64,000 nucleotides of DNA from Vitellaria paradoxa (GCA_019916065.1 CM034233.1:54119947-54183946), one strand, 5' to 3'. Shown: positions 1-12,630, counted from the first letter of the stretch. The notes: a model not told the origin generated them from the letters alone. A program made the numbers and translations.

Positions 1-775
1 CCCATTCTTGATTCGTTGAATCAAGAACTAGGGTTTTACGCTAAAACTACTTTAAACATCACAAAAACAATAAAAGAACATTCCATCATGCGAAAAAGGA
101 ATCGAAACAAACAAAACATTATATTACGAAGTAAATCGAAATAAATCGAAGTGCAACTTACAATGTAACTCGAATGTAAAAGAAAAGATGAACAAGTAAT
201 GCAAAGACAATGATGAAAACTCCAAAAACCTCCATAAATCCACACGTCCAAGCGTACAAATCACTCTAAAATTAATCAAAACCTAATCTAACTCTCAATC
301 TAAACTGTAGTAATCAAAAAGAGGCGTCCCCCTTCATGGCCGTGCAATCGGTCTTTAAAAAGATGCCACAAAACCCTAGAAGAGGAACTTTCACGCGGCT
401 ATTGTAAATCACGGGTGGTCCCGACCGTCTTGAGGGGGGTCGGGACCGTTTGAAGTTTTGTACTTTCTGTGGTCCCGACCGTCTGGGTGATGGTGGGGAC
501 CGTCTAGTTTCTCCTTTATTGCTTTCTTTCCTTCTCTTGGTTGGGTCTTTGGGCTAGTCTTTTCCATGGAAGATGAGGTTCGAACCATGACTTTTTCTTT
601 GTCTTCTTGGCCCTCTCCATAGCTATAAACTTTGACATCCTTGCCCTTTTTCCTACAAATCAAACAATAAAAGTATAAGTAACACAATAACACTAAAACT
701 TCAACTTTACTTATTTTAATGCATGAATAAGTGTTGAGTTAAGGAGTTTGTTATTACACTTTTCAAGTGTAATTA
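1..775 (-). mobile_element. Truncated Athila-like LTR (minus strand)
   Basis: Non-coding DNA that resembles the solo LTR split across 36584-55606. It shares the stretch around GAACTAGGGTTTTACGC with about 37328 and has the same kind of GC-rich word array (416-511, around GTGGTCCCGACCGTCT) that the solo LTR has at 54841-54950. On the minus strand it begins TAATTACACTT, close to TGATTACACTT of the LTR at 33229, so 775 is taken as the LTR edge, with a decayed TG. Chromovirus sequence resumes immediately at 776. The other LTR edge lies left of the window. Small ORFs here have no recognisable product. Confidence 0.65.
416..511. repeat. GC-rich semi-palindromic word array in LTR
   Basis: Four copies of a word close to GGTCCCGACCGTCT, in both orientations (about 416, 438, 472 and 495), inside AT-rich LTR sequence. 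The words include GTGGTCCC, which fits the class II TCP-factor consensus GTGGNCCC. Binding is inference only. Confidence 0.7.
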
Positions 776-3700
776 TCTGGAATGTACTTACACAACATAG
801 AAACATGAAAGACTTTGTGCACTCCTGACATTTGGGGTGGCAATGCCAACCGGTAAGCAACCTCTCCAACTCGTGCTAGTATTTCAAACGGGCCAATGTA
901 TCTGGGAGACAACTTCCCTCGCTTGCTAAATCTGTACTGTCCCTTCCGTGGCGACACTTTCAGGAATACATGATCTCCCACCTAAAACTCTAAGGGTCTC
1001 CTTCTTTGATCCGCATAACTCTTCTGGCAACTGCGTGCAGTCTCTAGACTCTGCCTAATTATCTTGATCTTCTCATTAGTTTCTTGAACTAATTTTGGCC
1101 CAATCATGGCCATTTTTCCAACTTGGGTCCAACACACCGGGGATCTACATGGTCTTCCATACAATGCCTCAAATGGTGCCATTTCAATGCTAGCCTGGTA
1201 ACTGTTATTATAAGTAAACTCCACTAGTGGCAAATGATCCTCCCAACTACCCTTGAAGTCCAACACACAAGCGCGAAGCATGTCTTCTAAAATCTGAATT
1301 GTTCATTCCGATTGTCCATCAGTTTGGGGATGATAAGCTGTACTAAAACATAACTCTGCCCCCATGGCCGCTTGAAAACTCTGCCAAAATTGAGAAACGA
1401 AACGGGAGTCCCAGTCTGAGACAATAGACACTGGCGTTCCATGCAACCTCACAATTTTTCGAATGTATAATCGGGCCAAAGAGTCCACTGAATCTGTCAT
1501 TCGCATTGGCAAGAAATGTGCCGACTTGGTCAACTGATCAACAGTCACCCATATGGCATCACAACCTCTTTTTGTCCTTGGCAACCCTTACACAAAATCC
1601 ATGGTCACATTTTCCCACTTCCACTTGGATATTGGCAGAGGTTGTAACAATCCAGCGGGTCCTTGATGCTCTGCCATCACCTACTGAAAAGTGGACACTT
1701 GCTAATAAACTCCGCTACATCCTTCTTCATTCCTGCCCAATAAAACTGCCTCTTTAAGTCATGATACATTTTTGTACTCCTCGAATGCACTGCTAGCCTG
1801 GAATGATGAAAATCCCTCAAAACTTCCTCTCTAACAGAGGAGGGCACAAAGATTCTCCCTTGGTATTTGACCAGTCCATCATCACTTACTGTCCAGCCCG
1901 AAATATCCACCCGCTCCCTTATTTTATTACAAACATCCTTAGTTTCCTCATCTAACTTTTGAGCCTCAGTTACTCTGTTGATTAAGTCTGGCTGGGTGAC
2001 AACAGTATGCGACATCCCTTGTTCCTCTCCCTCTTAAAGTTCCAATTCAAACTCATTCAATGTCCCCATCATTTCCCATTCTTTAACTGCTATACAAGTC
2101 ATGGTTCTTCTACTCTTCCTGCTTAAAGCATCTGCAACTACATTAGCTTTGCTTGGATGATAATGCAATTCAAAGTCATAGTCCTCCATATATTCCATCC
2201 ACCGCCATTGCCTCAAATTCAGGTCTCTCTGAGTAAAAATGTACTTCAAACTTTTTCGGTCCGAGAATACTTCAAATTTCTCACCATACAAGTAATGTCT
2301 CCAACTCGTTAGGGCAAAAATGACTGCTGCCAGCTCCAAATCATGCACTGGATAATTCTTTTCATAATTCTTCAACTGTCTTGACCCATAAGCAACCACT
2401 CGCCCATTCTGCATAAGAACACACCCAAGTCTTTCCAGTGATACATCACAATACACCAAGTAACCGGCTCCCCTCTCTGGGACAACCAACACTGGTGCAG
2501 TAGTCAATCTTCTTTTTATCTCTTGAAATGATCTTTCACATACATCACTCAATTCAAATTTGATCCCCTTTCGGGTTAATCTAGTTAGCGGGGCTGCTAA
2601 TCTAGAAAAATCCGAGGCAAACCTTCTGTAATATCCTACTAACCCAAGGAAATTGCGGATCTCAAATACGGACTTCGGTTGAGACCATTCCAAGACAACT
2701 TCAATTTTGGATGGGTCTACTGCTACTCCTTCCTCTGAGACAACATGTCCTAGAAATTTAACCTTTCTAAGCCAAAATTCACATTTGCTCAGCTTGGCAT
2801 ATAACTGATGATCCTTTAACCTTTGTAGTACAAGCCTCAAATGTTGTTCATGTTCCTTTTCTGACTTAGAATACACCAAGACATCATCTATAAATATCAC
2901 CACAAACTCATGAAAGTAATCTTTAAAGACTCGATTCATTAAGTCCATAAAGACTACCGGCACATTTCTCAAACCAAAAGGCATAACCAGAAACTCATAA
3001 TGACCATACCGAGTCCTGAATGCCAACTTTGGAATGTCTTCTTCTCTTATCCTCACTTGATGGTACCTGGATCGTAGAGCAATCTTCGAAAACATCAATG
3101 ATCCCTTCAACTGATCAAATAAATCATCGATTCTTGGCAGCGGGTATCTATTTTTGATAGTCACCCTGTTCAATTTCCGATAATCAATACACATTCTCAA
3201 AGTCCCATCTTTTTAGCTGCAAATAATGCCGGCGCACCCCAAGGTGAAGTACTTGGCCGAATGAATCCCTTGGCCAACAATTCCTCCACTTGTGTTTTCA
3301 ATTCTGCTAACTCTGCCGGTGCCAACCTGTAGGGTGGAATGGAGATAAGTTCGGTGCCTGAAACCAGATCAATGTAAAACTCCACTTTCCTTTCAGGTGG
3401 CAACCCAAATATCTCTTCAGGAAACACCTCAGGAAATTCATTCACAACTCTAGGCAATTCAACTCTCTGTTCCCCGTCCTCTTCTTCTATAACCATGCAA
3501 GCAAACAGACTACACAATTCATCTTTTCTTCGTCTTTTCAAAAACGACGCTTCTCTTGTTTTACACTGGTTTGTAAAGAAGCGAATTTGATCCTCCTCTG
3601 GCGTAGTTAAGATCACCTTACGCTTATTAGAGTCAATCATAGCTTGATAGGACATAAGCCAATCCATCCCAGGTATGATACCAAAACCCCTCATTTCCAA

Positions 3701-3997
3701 TACAATTTAGTCAAAAGTTGAGATGATCTCTCGCCCATCAAATACATTAGTTACCCTTAGTTCACATCCCTTACACACTTGAGTCAAAGAAGAAAATCCG
3801 GCTATGGAGGTCTCAACACACAAAAACAATTCCAAAGGGCTAACATCTAATCCCAAGGCATATACAAATGATACGGCGATGAATGAATGGGATGCTCCTG
3901 TGTCTAAGAGTACAATGGCATTTGATGAATAGACACAAAAAAGACCTCTTGTCACCAATGGCTCGGCTAGCACATCCTGTTGTGCCACTGCAAACAC
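776..3997 (-). pseudogene. pol: Chromovirus copy A pol remnant (PR-RT-RNaseH-INT), truncated
   Basis: Minus-strand pol of copy A. The protease piece (3707-3997) carries the D-T-G-A-S active site. RT and RNase H (2034-3200) keep IDD in the catalytic YXDD position and the family pattern MPFGL. The integrase (about 982-2015) is broken into three pieces. The piece at 776-981 is the integrase C-terminal region ([11 protein letters not shown] onward). The chromodomain, PPT and 3' LTR are missing because the unit is cut at 775. Breaks include a 1-nt deletion in the A-run near 3211-3216 that puts PR and RT in different frames, TAA at 2034-2036 before integrase, and TAG at 982-984. All three of these also occur in copies B and C. 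Confidence 0.9.
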
Positions 3998-5347
3998 TCT
4001 ACCTTGTGGCTGAATATTCTGTGGCCGACCAAACCTTTGTCCGGGCGGGTTCCCGCGACTGTTGCGATGTTCCAGCTTGCATCATCTTTTGTGGGACACT
4101 CCTCTGCTGATACTGCTGCTGTACTGATTGGGAGGCCGATGGGCGGGCTCACTGTAACCACTATCTAGGTTGTGTCATCCTTCTTCCTACACCCTGCTGA
4201 CTCTGAGGGCAAAACTTCTGAATATGCCCTGTCTTCCCACACCCATAACACACTATCTCATCTCTAACCTATCCGCTTCTCATCTGCCTTATGGTTTCAT
4301 TTTATCCTCTAGCCTTAGGGCATTCAGTGCTCTTATGCCCTGGTTGCTTGCAATTAAAACATATAATCAACCTCTAAAAAGTGCTTTCAAATTTCCTTGA
4401 TGGTCTAGGTGTTGTACTCTCCTGGTAGGATAATTGCATCTGTGAAGTGGATGAATTACCCTTAGCTCTTTTTTTTGCTAACTCCTTCTTGTGGAGTTCC
4501 TATGGTCTTACCTCGTTGACTTTCATAAATGACTTTGGTTTCATTCAAGTCCCTTTCCACTGCTATAGCTCGATTTACCAAAGTCTCATAATCCTCTAGC
4601 CCCAACATCACCATCTTGTTCCTCAGAGTTGGTCTCAATCCCCTTTCAAATCTCCTACATTTCAAATGAGTAGTAGAGACCAACTCAGGTGCATACTTTG
4701 ATAAGTCTGAGAATTTCCTCTCATACTCCAACATTGACATTGTCTCTTGTATCAACCCAGCAAATTCCTCCCTCTTAGCATCCCTTAAAGGTTCAGGGAA
4801 GAAGTGATCCCTGAACTTCTCCTTGAACCTTTCCCAAGTGAGATCTGCTGATCTTCCTGTGTCCTTTAAACTAGACCACCAAGCTGACGCCCTTCCCACC
4901 AATTGAAAAGCTGTCAGCATAATGCGAGTAGATGGATCAAAAATTTCCATTGCAAGTAGTATCTTCTCACATTCTTCTAAGAACTGCTCTGCCACATCTG
5001 TGTCAGCCACACCATCATAAGTTGGAGGTTTCATCTTCCTCAATTTTTCTAAGGCAGTCGAGCCTGCTTGCACTTGTGTTTGGGGTCCAACTCGAGGCCC
5101 TCTTGCTATTGTAGCTATAGTTGCCGCCAATTGCTATAATACCGCTCCAGCATCCATAGCTACTGGTTGTTGAGCCTCTGGTGTCCTAGACTGTACCTCT
5201 TCCTCTCCTAGGTCATCCCGTTGTGCATTAGGTGGTGCCTCAGCCACTGCACTTTGATGTGTTTCCTGTTCTTGCTGAACAGGAGAATGTTCTCTCCCTC
5301 CCTCGGCCTCGGTCTTGGCCTCTAACTCCCATTGCACGTGGCGGCAT
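3998..5347 (-). pseudogene. gag: Chromovirus copy A gag remnant
   Basis: Minus-strand capsid protein gene. The start codon complement is at 5345-5347, following an Arg/Gly-rich N-terminus. The capsid core (4462-5130) has the retrotransposon-gag pattern, with KPPTYDG, AWWSSL and CRRFERGLRP. The zinc-knuckle region (about 4180-4440) is heavily damaged. The capsid ORF ends at a stop near 4462, and gag and protease are in different frames, so no gag-pol fusion can be read. The product would form the virus-like particle that packages element RNA. Confidence 0.85.
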
Positions 5348-5647
5348 TATATCTAAAGTATATCAAAGCATAAAATAACAATATTAGATCGACATCTAAG
5401 CTTATGATAGAGCATAACTTCATCTCATAATAACAATACAACAGTCTAATACGTTCATAAAGGTTCAACATAACAACAACTTCTTACTTCCATTAGTACT
5501 ATCACAGAAGTTCCGACATTACAAGTTCCCAAGTTACTCTACTGACTGAAATTAAAAGAGTTCATAACATAGCATAAGTCCTTAGACTATCAACCATTCC
5601 GATTACCACTAAGGGAATTGCCTTTCCAAAATTTTCCCTTTACCTTC

Positions 5648-6250
5648 TTACATCTCAATTCCTACGATATGGGCAAGAGCTACAAGAGTGCCTCCTCCTA
5701 CCACAATAAGTACGGCACTTGATACATTGCTGAGGGCACAGTAGCGTATCCATCCACGCCTACGACAACCAGCACACACTCCCCGCAGACGATCTTCCTC
5801 ACTATTAGAGCTTCCATCCATCTCCCCAACATTAGTGCTAACCTCAAGTGGATTAACATTCTGACTACTTGGGTTGGGTTCTATCACCACGTCTGGGGTC
5901 ATGGTTGGATTTGCTAAAAGTGTAGGTACAATCATAGTTACATTCTGCACTAGCATCACCGGGTAAGCAGACTGGTACTAAACAGGCATCTGATAAGGCA
6001 TCACACTCTGATATGGATAAGGTGTTAGTTATGGAACTGGGTATGGCATCCCATAGTAGGGTACCATTTGAGGACCTAAAGTTGCTGGCACCCTACTTAT
6101 CTCTTCTATACTCTCCATCACATTTTGGGTTTGAACTTTGGTTAAACCCTCGGTTGCTACTTGGGTGAAGATGTCGTCATTGGGCCACACTATCTCTTCT
6201 TCCACTGATTGGGCCTTAGTACCATTGCTCTCCCTTTTTTCTAACCCCAT
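5648..6250 (-). pseudogene. Pre-gag ORF, copy A (cysteine-rich, function unknown)
   Basis: A reading frame of about 200 codons lies between the PBS and gag. It starts at 6250 (MGLEKRES), is acidic in the N-terminal part (SVEEEIVWPN) and then Pro/Tyr/Gln-rich. It has two in-frame stops, one at 6029-6031 and one about 20 codons later. Codon context (runs of Gln) suggests both were CAA or CAG. Copies B and C have the same frame and stops, and their ends are Cys-rich (VCxxC, CPQQC). In copy A a 1-nt deletion near 5741 shifts the end, so the Cys-rich tail is lost. I do not recognise the family. Pre-gag ORFs are known in Ogre-type elements, but I see no similarity I can claim. Confidence 0.6.
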
Positions 6251-6362
6251 CTAAAATTTGAGACAAGACAAGTTAGATTCCAAGGTCAAATTACAGTCAT
6301 AATACATTCAAGCATGCAATATGAGATGCAAGACTTCCCATGTCCCTAGGTATTTTGACCAA

Positions 6363-6376
6363 GTGCTCTGATACCA
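6363..6376 (-). other. Primer binding site (initiator-Met tRNA), copy A
   Basis: The minus strand reads TGGTATCAGAGCAC, complementary to the 3' end of plant initiator-Met tRNA, separated from LTR1 by 3 nt. This fixes the element orientation and the LTR edge. Confidence 0.92.
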
Positions 6377-7997
6377 ACCTGTCACGCCCCGAATCTCGTA
6401 ACCCAAGGGGTGAGTGATAAACACACACAATATGCATAAACATAACCAATCCCATGATCAAAGCAACGCAAATAAGCAAGTGAGCCCAAGACATAAGATA
6501 GAATAATATAAGCTTAACTTGACTATTGCCATAACATAAATTCCATACACCATTCCCAAATTACATAACTTAGGCCTTAAGGCCATTACAATCATTTCGA
6601 AAAGGTTTAGAAGAGTACAACATTACAACCCCAAAAGAAATTCAAGTTAGAAGACCAAGAGCTTTGTTAAGCTTGGTAGGGCTCATGCATAACCTCCTAG
6701 TCCCAACAAATCAACCCACTTGATTGTTATTGCTTATACCTGCATCAAAGCCTGTAGGGATGTGAGCACGGGTCCACTTGTGCCCACAAGTCTCAAACAA
6801 ACATATATGATATGTATTCCACACATGCAAGCATTTTATGAAGTATCTAGTTACCACCTATACTCTAAAAACAAAATCATTCATCGACATCACCAATTTA
6901 GACTATGCACCTTTATACACAACAACATTGTAAAAAGAAATTCAATTCCAACCAATACTTAATCCTTGAATTCTCATTCTTAAGTCTCAAAATCACATTT
7001 CAATTCACTTTTTAATGTTTAATCAAAATTGACCACATAACCATATTTACAACATCTATTGGCATTCAACAACATCACAATGTAACATTCAATTCCAAAT
7101 AATCTTCATTATTAAATTTCTCAACATTACATCTAATCACATTCCCTACCATAATGTTACAAATTCAACATTTAATCATGTATTCACATCCACAGCATCA
7201 CTTTCCATCAATCCATCACACAATCATAGTCACACAAATCATCGGGGGTTAGGTGTATACACAACACCGTCTTTTATGGGTCCAGACCCAATGGAAACGG
7301 CAAACCAAACACCATTGTTTAGGATCACAATCCAAGGTCACGGGAAACCCATACACTCACAATGTTGTGGGCTACTAACCCACTGGCATTGACACCCAAC
7401 CCTGCGCAGGTTCCAGGACTCTCAACCCCAGGGTAATCTCAAACCCTTCCTGTTTAACACACCCCACCACGGCCCCCATCACACAAACAATCATTCATCA
7501 TATCAAATCTCATTATTCACAAGTCCACATTCAACATCATATACTTTTCCACACGCAAATCCACATTCCGATTCATTCCAGGATTCATTACATAACAACA
7601 TTTATTAAGCATCATTAAACATTTAACATCTTTCATTGTTATGAACATGAGTTCCCTTTTGCCAAATCACAATTCATTAAAGCAATCACAAGTTCATACA
7701 CTTTAACATTTAGTTTACATTAAGGCATATTCACAATTCTATTTGATTAAGACCCTTATCTCAAAGTAGGCTTCCAATTCATTTCATTCATGGTAGCAAG
7801 CATTCCCCTTTACAAGCTTAATCCCATAGGTTTAAGATAATCAACCCGTAATCACTTTTTAAAAGCTCTTTTCCACTTTAAAATCTATGCAATTAATCAA
7901 ATAAAAGTTCTATACACAAACATATTCCCAACCCCTTCATAATCCTAAGGTAGGAAGTCAAGTTAAGAAAAATCAGGAAAAGTGTTCTAGTCTCTGT

Positions 7998-8075
7998 GGG
8001 CGCCCCACCAAAAGTTCATGGGCGCCCCACATAAGATCATGGGTGCCCCACCAAAACCCACGGGTGCCCCTCTGC
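7998..8075. repeat. GGGCGCCC word cluster 1 in LTR1
   Basis: Four words of the form TGGGCGCCCCACC or TGGGTGCCCC, spaced about 20 bp apart. The core GGGCGCCC is its own reverse complement. The same cluster is present in LTR2 (16641-16715) and, rearranged, in LTR3 (24312-24405). Confidence 0.85.
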
Positions 8076-8835
8076 TGTCCAGAAAGCTACTTTGTTTCGG
8101 TTCAAGCTCTAAGCCATGTTTTTAGGTTCCAAACTTTACCTAATCCAATATCTAAGCTAATACCTTATTTTCATGAGTTGTCTAGGGCCTAAAAGACCCC
8201 AAAAAGTCCATCGAAACAAATTTTAATCCATTTATTTCTTCAATACAAAAATCTTGCTCCAACCTATACATTTATATACACACAACCATTCATCTACACA
8301 AACTCCACTTCCAAGGTTTCCAAATCTTAAATAAATTTCATAGAAGTGTTTATTAGCTCAAATACATCTCATATATGCTAAAATGAGACTAGAAATCCCT
8401 ACCTTGTGTGGTAAAAATATAGATCAAAATGGAGGTGTCTTGAGCTTCCAAACCCTCAAACTTTGATGAGGTCAATCTCCTCCCTCCTTGATCAAAACTA
8501 AAAATGAATAACATAGGAAGGTTTCTTAGGGTTCTAATTTCAATCTTGTAAAAGGAATTTGAATTCTATAAAGATTTGGAAGACCTACCTTTGAAAACCC
8601 AACCGGTTCCTCCTTTGGTCTTCCTTTGCTCTTCCTTTGCTCTCACCCGAACTCTCTCTCCTTCCTAGCCACTTCTCTCTCTTTCTCTTGCTTCAAATCA
8701 ATCTGAAATATATATATAACAATATTTTTAATCCCCAAACAGTAATCCTCAGGTCTCCGCTCACCCCTAGCTTGTCATAGGTGTCATTAGGGTTAGGTCT
8801 TGGCTGTCCAACCAGAGAACACCCTTCTGCTGATT

Positions 8836-8930
8836 TTCTGTACAACTGGGGCACCCCTCATGGACCATGGGCACCCGTCCTAGACCCATGGGTGCCCCTC
8901 CTCTACCTTGGGCGCCCCTCTGCATGCCCC
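8836..8930. repeat. GGGCGCCC word cluster 2 in LTR1
   Basis: Five words (TGGGCACCC, TGGGTGCCC, TGGGCGCCC types). The phrase TAGACCCATGGG followed by CCCCT and CCTTGGGCGCCCC also occurs in the Athila LTRs at about 37898-37938 and 53391-53426. Confidence 0.85.
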
Positions 8931-9091
8931 CGAGTCAAAATATTGACTTTTGAGCTATTTTGCCCATTTCTTCCAAAATTCACACCCCCAAATCATCTTT
9001 AATGACTAAACTCACTTAATTAACATACTAACATGCCCAAAACATGTTAAAACCATCAAATTATATTAACATGAAAATTCAGGGTATTACA

Positions 9092-9106
9092 TTCTCCCCC
9101 CCTTTT
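9092..9106 (-). other. Polypurine tract, copy B
   Basis: The minus strand reads AAAAGGGGGGGAGAA directly before the TG of LTR1. It is the plus-strand DNA primer site used in reverse transcription. The matching tract of copy C is at 17725-17739. Confidence 0.9.
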
Positions 9107-9116
9107 AAAAAAATTT

Positions 9117-9167
9117 CGCCCTCGAAACTTTTTTTTTTTTTTTTGGTAAGTAACGCCCTCGAAACTT
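9117..9167 (-). mobile_element. Micro-insertion with poly-A tail and 14-bp target duplication
   Basis: Copy B has CGCCCTCGAAACTT twice (9117-9130 and 9154-9167). These flank a 23-nt insert that reads TTACTTACC plus 14 A on the minus strand. Copy C has the target once and no insert (about 17750-17763). Poly-A plus target duplication is the signature of target-primed reverse transcription, so this is probably a LINE or SINE end truncated to 9 nt. Confidence 0.8.
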
Positions 9168-9183
9168 AGTGCACAACATAACC

Positions 9184-12100
9184 TTAAGGAAACAAATGTG
9201 CATAGCGTTCCCGTATCTCGAGCTCGCGCTCCCAAGTTGATTCTTCCACTCCATGGTGTTTCCATAACACTCAAACCAAAGGAATTATTTTACCCCGTAG
9301 CACTTGGTCTCAAGCATCCAAAATCTGAACTGGTTGCACTTCATACTTCACATCCGAGTCTATTTCCAATTCAATCCAACTCAGCACATGGGTAAGGTCT
9401 GGAATGTACTTACACAATATAGAAACATGAAAGACTTCGTGCACTCCCGACATTTGGGGTGGCAATGCCAACTGGTAAGCAACCTCTCCAACTCGTGCTA
9501 ATATTTCAAACGAGCCAATGTATCAGGGAGACAACTTCCCTCACTTGCTAAATCTGTACTATCCATTCTGTGGTGACACTTTTAGGAATACGTGATCTCC
9601 CACCTAAAACTCCAAGGGTCTCCTCCTTTGATCCGCATAACTCTTCTGGCGACTGCGTGCAGTCTCTAGTCTCTGCCTAATTATCTTGATCTTCTCATTA
9701 GTTTCTTGAACTAATTCTGGCCCAATCATGGCCATTTCTCCAACTTGGGTCCAACACACCAGGGATCTACATGGTCCTCCATACAATGCCTCAAATGGTG
9801 CCATTTCAATGCTAGCCTGGTAATTGTTATTATAAGAAAACTCCACTAGTGGCAAATGATCCTCCCAACTACCCTTAAAGTCCAGCACACAAGCGCGAAG
9901 CATGTCTTCTAAAATCTGAATTGTTCGTTCCGATTGTCCATCAGTTTGGGGATGATAACCTGTACTAAAACACAACTCTGCCCCCATGGCTGCTTGAAAA
10001 CTCTGCCAAAATCGAGAAACGAAATGGGAGTCCTGGTCTGAGACAATAGACACTGGCGTTCCATGCAACCTCACAATTTCCCAAATGTATAATCGGGCCA
10101 AAGAGTCCATTGAATCTGTCATTCGCATTGGCAAGAAATGTGCTGACTTGGCCAATCGATCAACAATCACCCATTTGGCATCACAACCTCTTTTTGTCCT
10201 TGGCAACCCTGACACAAAATCCATGGTCACATTTTCCCACTTCCACTTGGATATTGGCAAAGGCTGTAACAATCCAACGGGTATTTGATGCTCTGCCGTC
10301 ACCTGCTGACAAGTTAGACACTTGCTAATAAACTCTGCTACATCCTTCTTCATTCCTACCCAATAAAACTGCCTCTTTAAGTCATTATACATTTTTGTAC
10401 TCCCCGGATGCACTGCTAGCCTGGAATGATGAAAATCCCTCAAAACTTCCTCTCTAACAGAGGAGGGCACAAAGATTCTCCTTTGGTATTTGACCAGTCC
10501 ATCATCACTTACTGTCCAGCCCGAAATATGCACCCGCTCCCTTATTTTATTACAAACATCCTTAGTTTCCTCATCTAACTTTTGAGCCTCAATTACTCTG
10601 TTGATTAAGGCTAGCTGGGTGACAACAGTATGCGACATCCCTTGCTCCTCTCCCTCTTAAAGTTCCAATTCAAACTCATTCAATGTCCCCATCATTTCCC
10701 ATTCTTTAACTACTATACAAGTCATGGTTCTTCTACTCTTCCTGCTTAAAGCATCTGCAACTACATTAGCTTTGCCTGGATGATAATGCAATTCAAAGTC
10801 ATAGTCCTCCATATATTCCATCCACCGCCATTGCCTCAAATTCAGGTCTCTCTGAGTAAAAATGTACTTCAAACTTTTTTGGCCCGAGAATACTTCAAAT
10901 TTCTCACCATACAAGTAATGTCTCCAACTCTTTAGGGCAAAAATGACTGCTGCCAGCTCCAAATCATGCACCGGATAATTCTTTTCGTAATTCTTCAACT
11001 GTCTTAACCCATAAGCCACCACTCGCCCATTCTGCATAAGAACACACCCAAGTCCTTCCCGTGACGCATCACAATAGACCAAGTAACCAGCTCCCCTCTC
11101 TGGGATAACCAACACTGGTGCAGTAGTCAATCTTCTTTTTATCTCTTGAAATGATCTTTCACATACATCACTCCATTCAAATTTGATCCCCTTTCGGGTT
11201 AATCTAGTTAGCGGGGCTGCTAATCTAGAAAAATCTGAGGCAAACCTTCTGTAGTATCCTGCTAACCCAGGGAAACTGCAGATCTCAAATACGGACTTCG
11301 GTTGAGACCATTCCAAGACAACTTCAATTTTGGATGGGTCCACTGCTACTCCTTCCTCTGAGACAATATGTCCTAGAAATTTAACCTTTCTAAGCCAAAA
11401 TTCACATTTGCTCAGCTTGGCGTATAACGGATGATCCTTTAACCTTTGTAGTACAAGTCTCAAATATTGTTCATGTTCCTTTTCTGACTTAGAATACACC
11501 AAGACATCATCTATAAATATCACCACAAACTCATGCAAGTAATCTTTAAAGACTCGATTCATTAAGTCCATAAAGACTGCCGGCGCATTTGTCAAACCAA
11601 AAGGCATAACCAGAAACTCATAATGACCATACCGAGTCCTGAATGCCAACTTTGGAATGTCTTCTTCTCTTATCCTCACTTGATGGTACCCGGATCGTAG
11701 ATCAATCTTCGAAAACACCAATGATCCCTTCAACTGATCAAATAAATCATCGATTCTTGGCAGCGGGTATCTATTTTTGATAGTCACCCTGTTCAATTTC
11801 CTGTAATCAATACACATTCTCAAAGTCCCATCTTTTTTGCTGCAAATAATGCTGGCGCACCCCAAGGTGAAGTACTTGGCCGGATGAATCCCTTGGCCAA
11901 CAATTCCTCCACCTGTGTTTTCAATTCTGCTAACTCTGCCGTTGCCAACCTGTAGGGTGGAATGGAGATAGGTTCGGTGCCTGGAACCAGATCAATGCAA
12001 AACTTCACTTCCCTTTCAGGTGGCAACCCAAATATCTATTCAGGAAACACCTCAGGAAATTCATTCACAACTCTAGGCAATTCAACTCTCTGTTCCCCGT

Positions 12101-12630
12101 CCTCTTCTTCTATAACCATGCAAGCAAACAGACTACACAATTCATCTTTTCTTTGTCTTTTCAAAAACGACACTTCTCTTGTTTTACATTGGTCTGTAAA
12201 GAAGCGAATTTGATCCCCTTCTGGCGTAGTTAAGATCACCTTACGCTTATTACAATCAATCATAGCTTGATAGGACATAAGCCAATCTATCCCAGGTATT
12301 ATATCAAAACCCCTCATTTCCAATACAATTTAGTCAAAAGTTGAGACGATCTCTCACCCATCAAATACATCAGTTACCCTTAGTTCACATCCCTTACACA
12401 CTTGGGTCAAAGAAGAAAATCCCACTAAGGAGGTCTCAACACACAAAAACAATTCCAAAGGGCAAACATCTAATCCCAAGGCATATACAAATGATGCAGC
12501 GACGAATGAATGGGATGCTCCCGTGTCTAAGAGTACAATGGCATTTGATGAATAGACACGAAAAAGACCTCTTGTCACCAATGGCTCAGTTGGCACCTCC
12601 TGCTGTGCCACTGCAAACACTCTAACTTGT
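9184..12630 (-). pseudogene. pol: Chromovirus copy B pol (PR-RT-RNaseH-INT-chromodomain)
   Basis: The least damaged integrase of the array. Protease D-T-G-A-S lies near 12520. RT/RNase H (10657-11865) keeps IDD and the RNase H motif YCDAS. Integrase (9604-10638) has an intact zinc-binding H-H-C-C region (CLTCQQ) and the D, D, E catalytic set ([20 protein letters not shown]). The last part (9184-9600) holds the GPY/F-like region and a chromodomain ending in STWERELEIRERY, but with two in-frame stops within the chromodomain and several just before it. Shared lesions are the 1-nt deletion near 11832-11840, TAA at 10657-10659 and TAG at 9604-9606. The expected role is DNA copying and chromatin-guided integration. 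The copy cannot make a full polyprotein. Confidence 0.9.
9190..9420 (-). pseudogene. Chromodomain at pol C-terminus, copy B
   Basis: The translated minus strand runs from the SDVKYEVQPVQILDA region to STWERELEIRERY, the usual chromovirus chromodomain layout. The family is thought to bind histone marks and steer integration into heterochromatin. Two stops interrupt it, after ILDA and before VLWKHHGVEE. Copy C (17790-18000) has the same two, so they predate the duplication. Confidence 0.75.

Larger units (their letters stand above)
6380..9091 (-). mobile_element. LTR1 of chromovirus array
   Basis: 2712 bp, bounded by TGTCACGCC and GGGTATTACA on the plus strand (TGTAATACCC and GGCGTGACA on the minus strand). 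It serves at once as 5' LTR of internal A and 3' LTR of internal B. It carries two GC-rich word clusters (7998-8075 and 8836-8930) in otherwise AT-rich sequence. ORFs inside it are not convincing. Confidence 0.92.

Noticed and set aside
409..693. ORF of 94 codons in the LTR fragment at the window start
   Set aside because: It runs through the GC-rich word array (HHHPDGRDH type repeats). Same explanation as the other LTR ORFs.
6366..6376. tRNA gene at the Met-tRNA-like sequences
   Set aside because: Only the 3' end complement is present (primer site). There is no cloverleaf around it, and the same is true at 15006, 23599 and 28380.
6720..6962. ORF of 80 codons conserved in LTR1 and LTR2 (also 15363-15605)
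   Set aside because: Conserved only because the LTRs are recent duplicates. Composition is AT-rich, without motif or start context.
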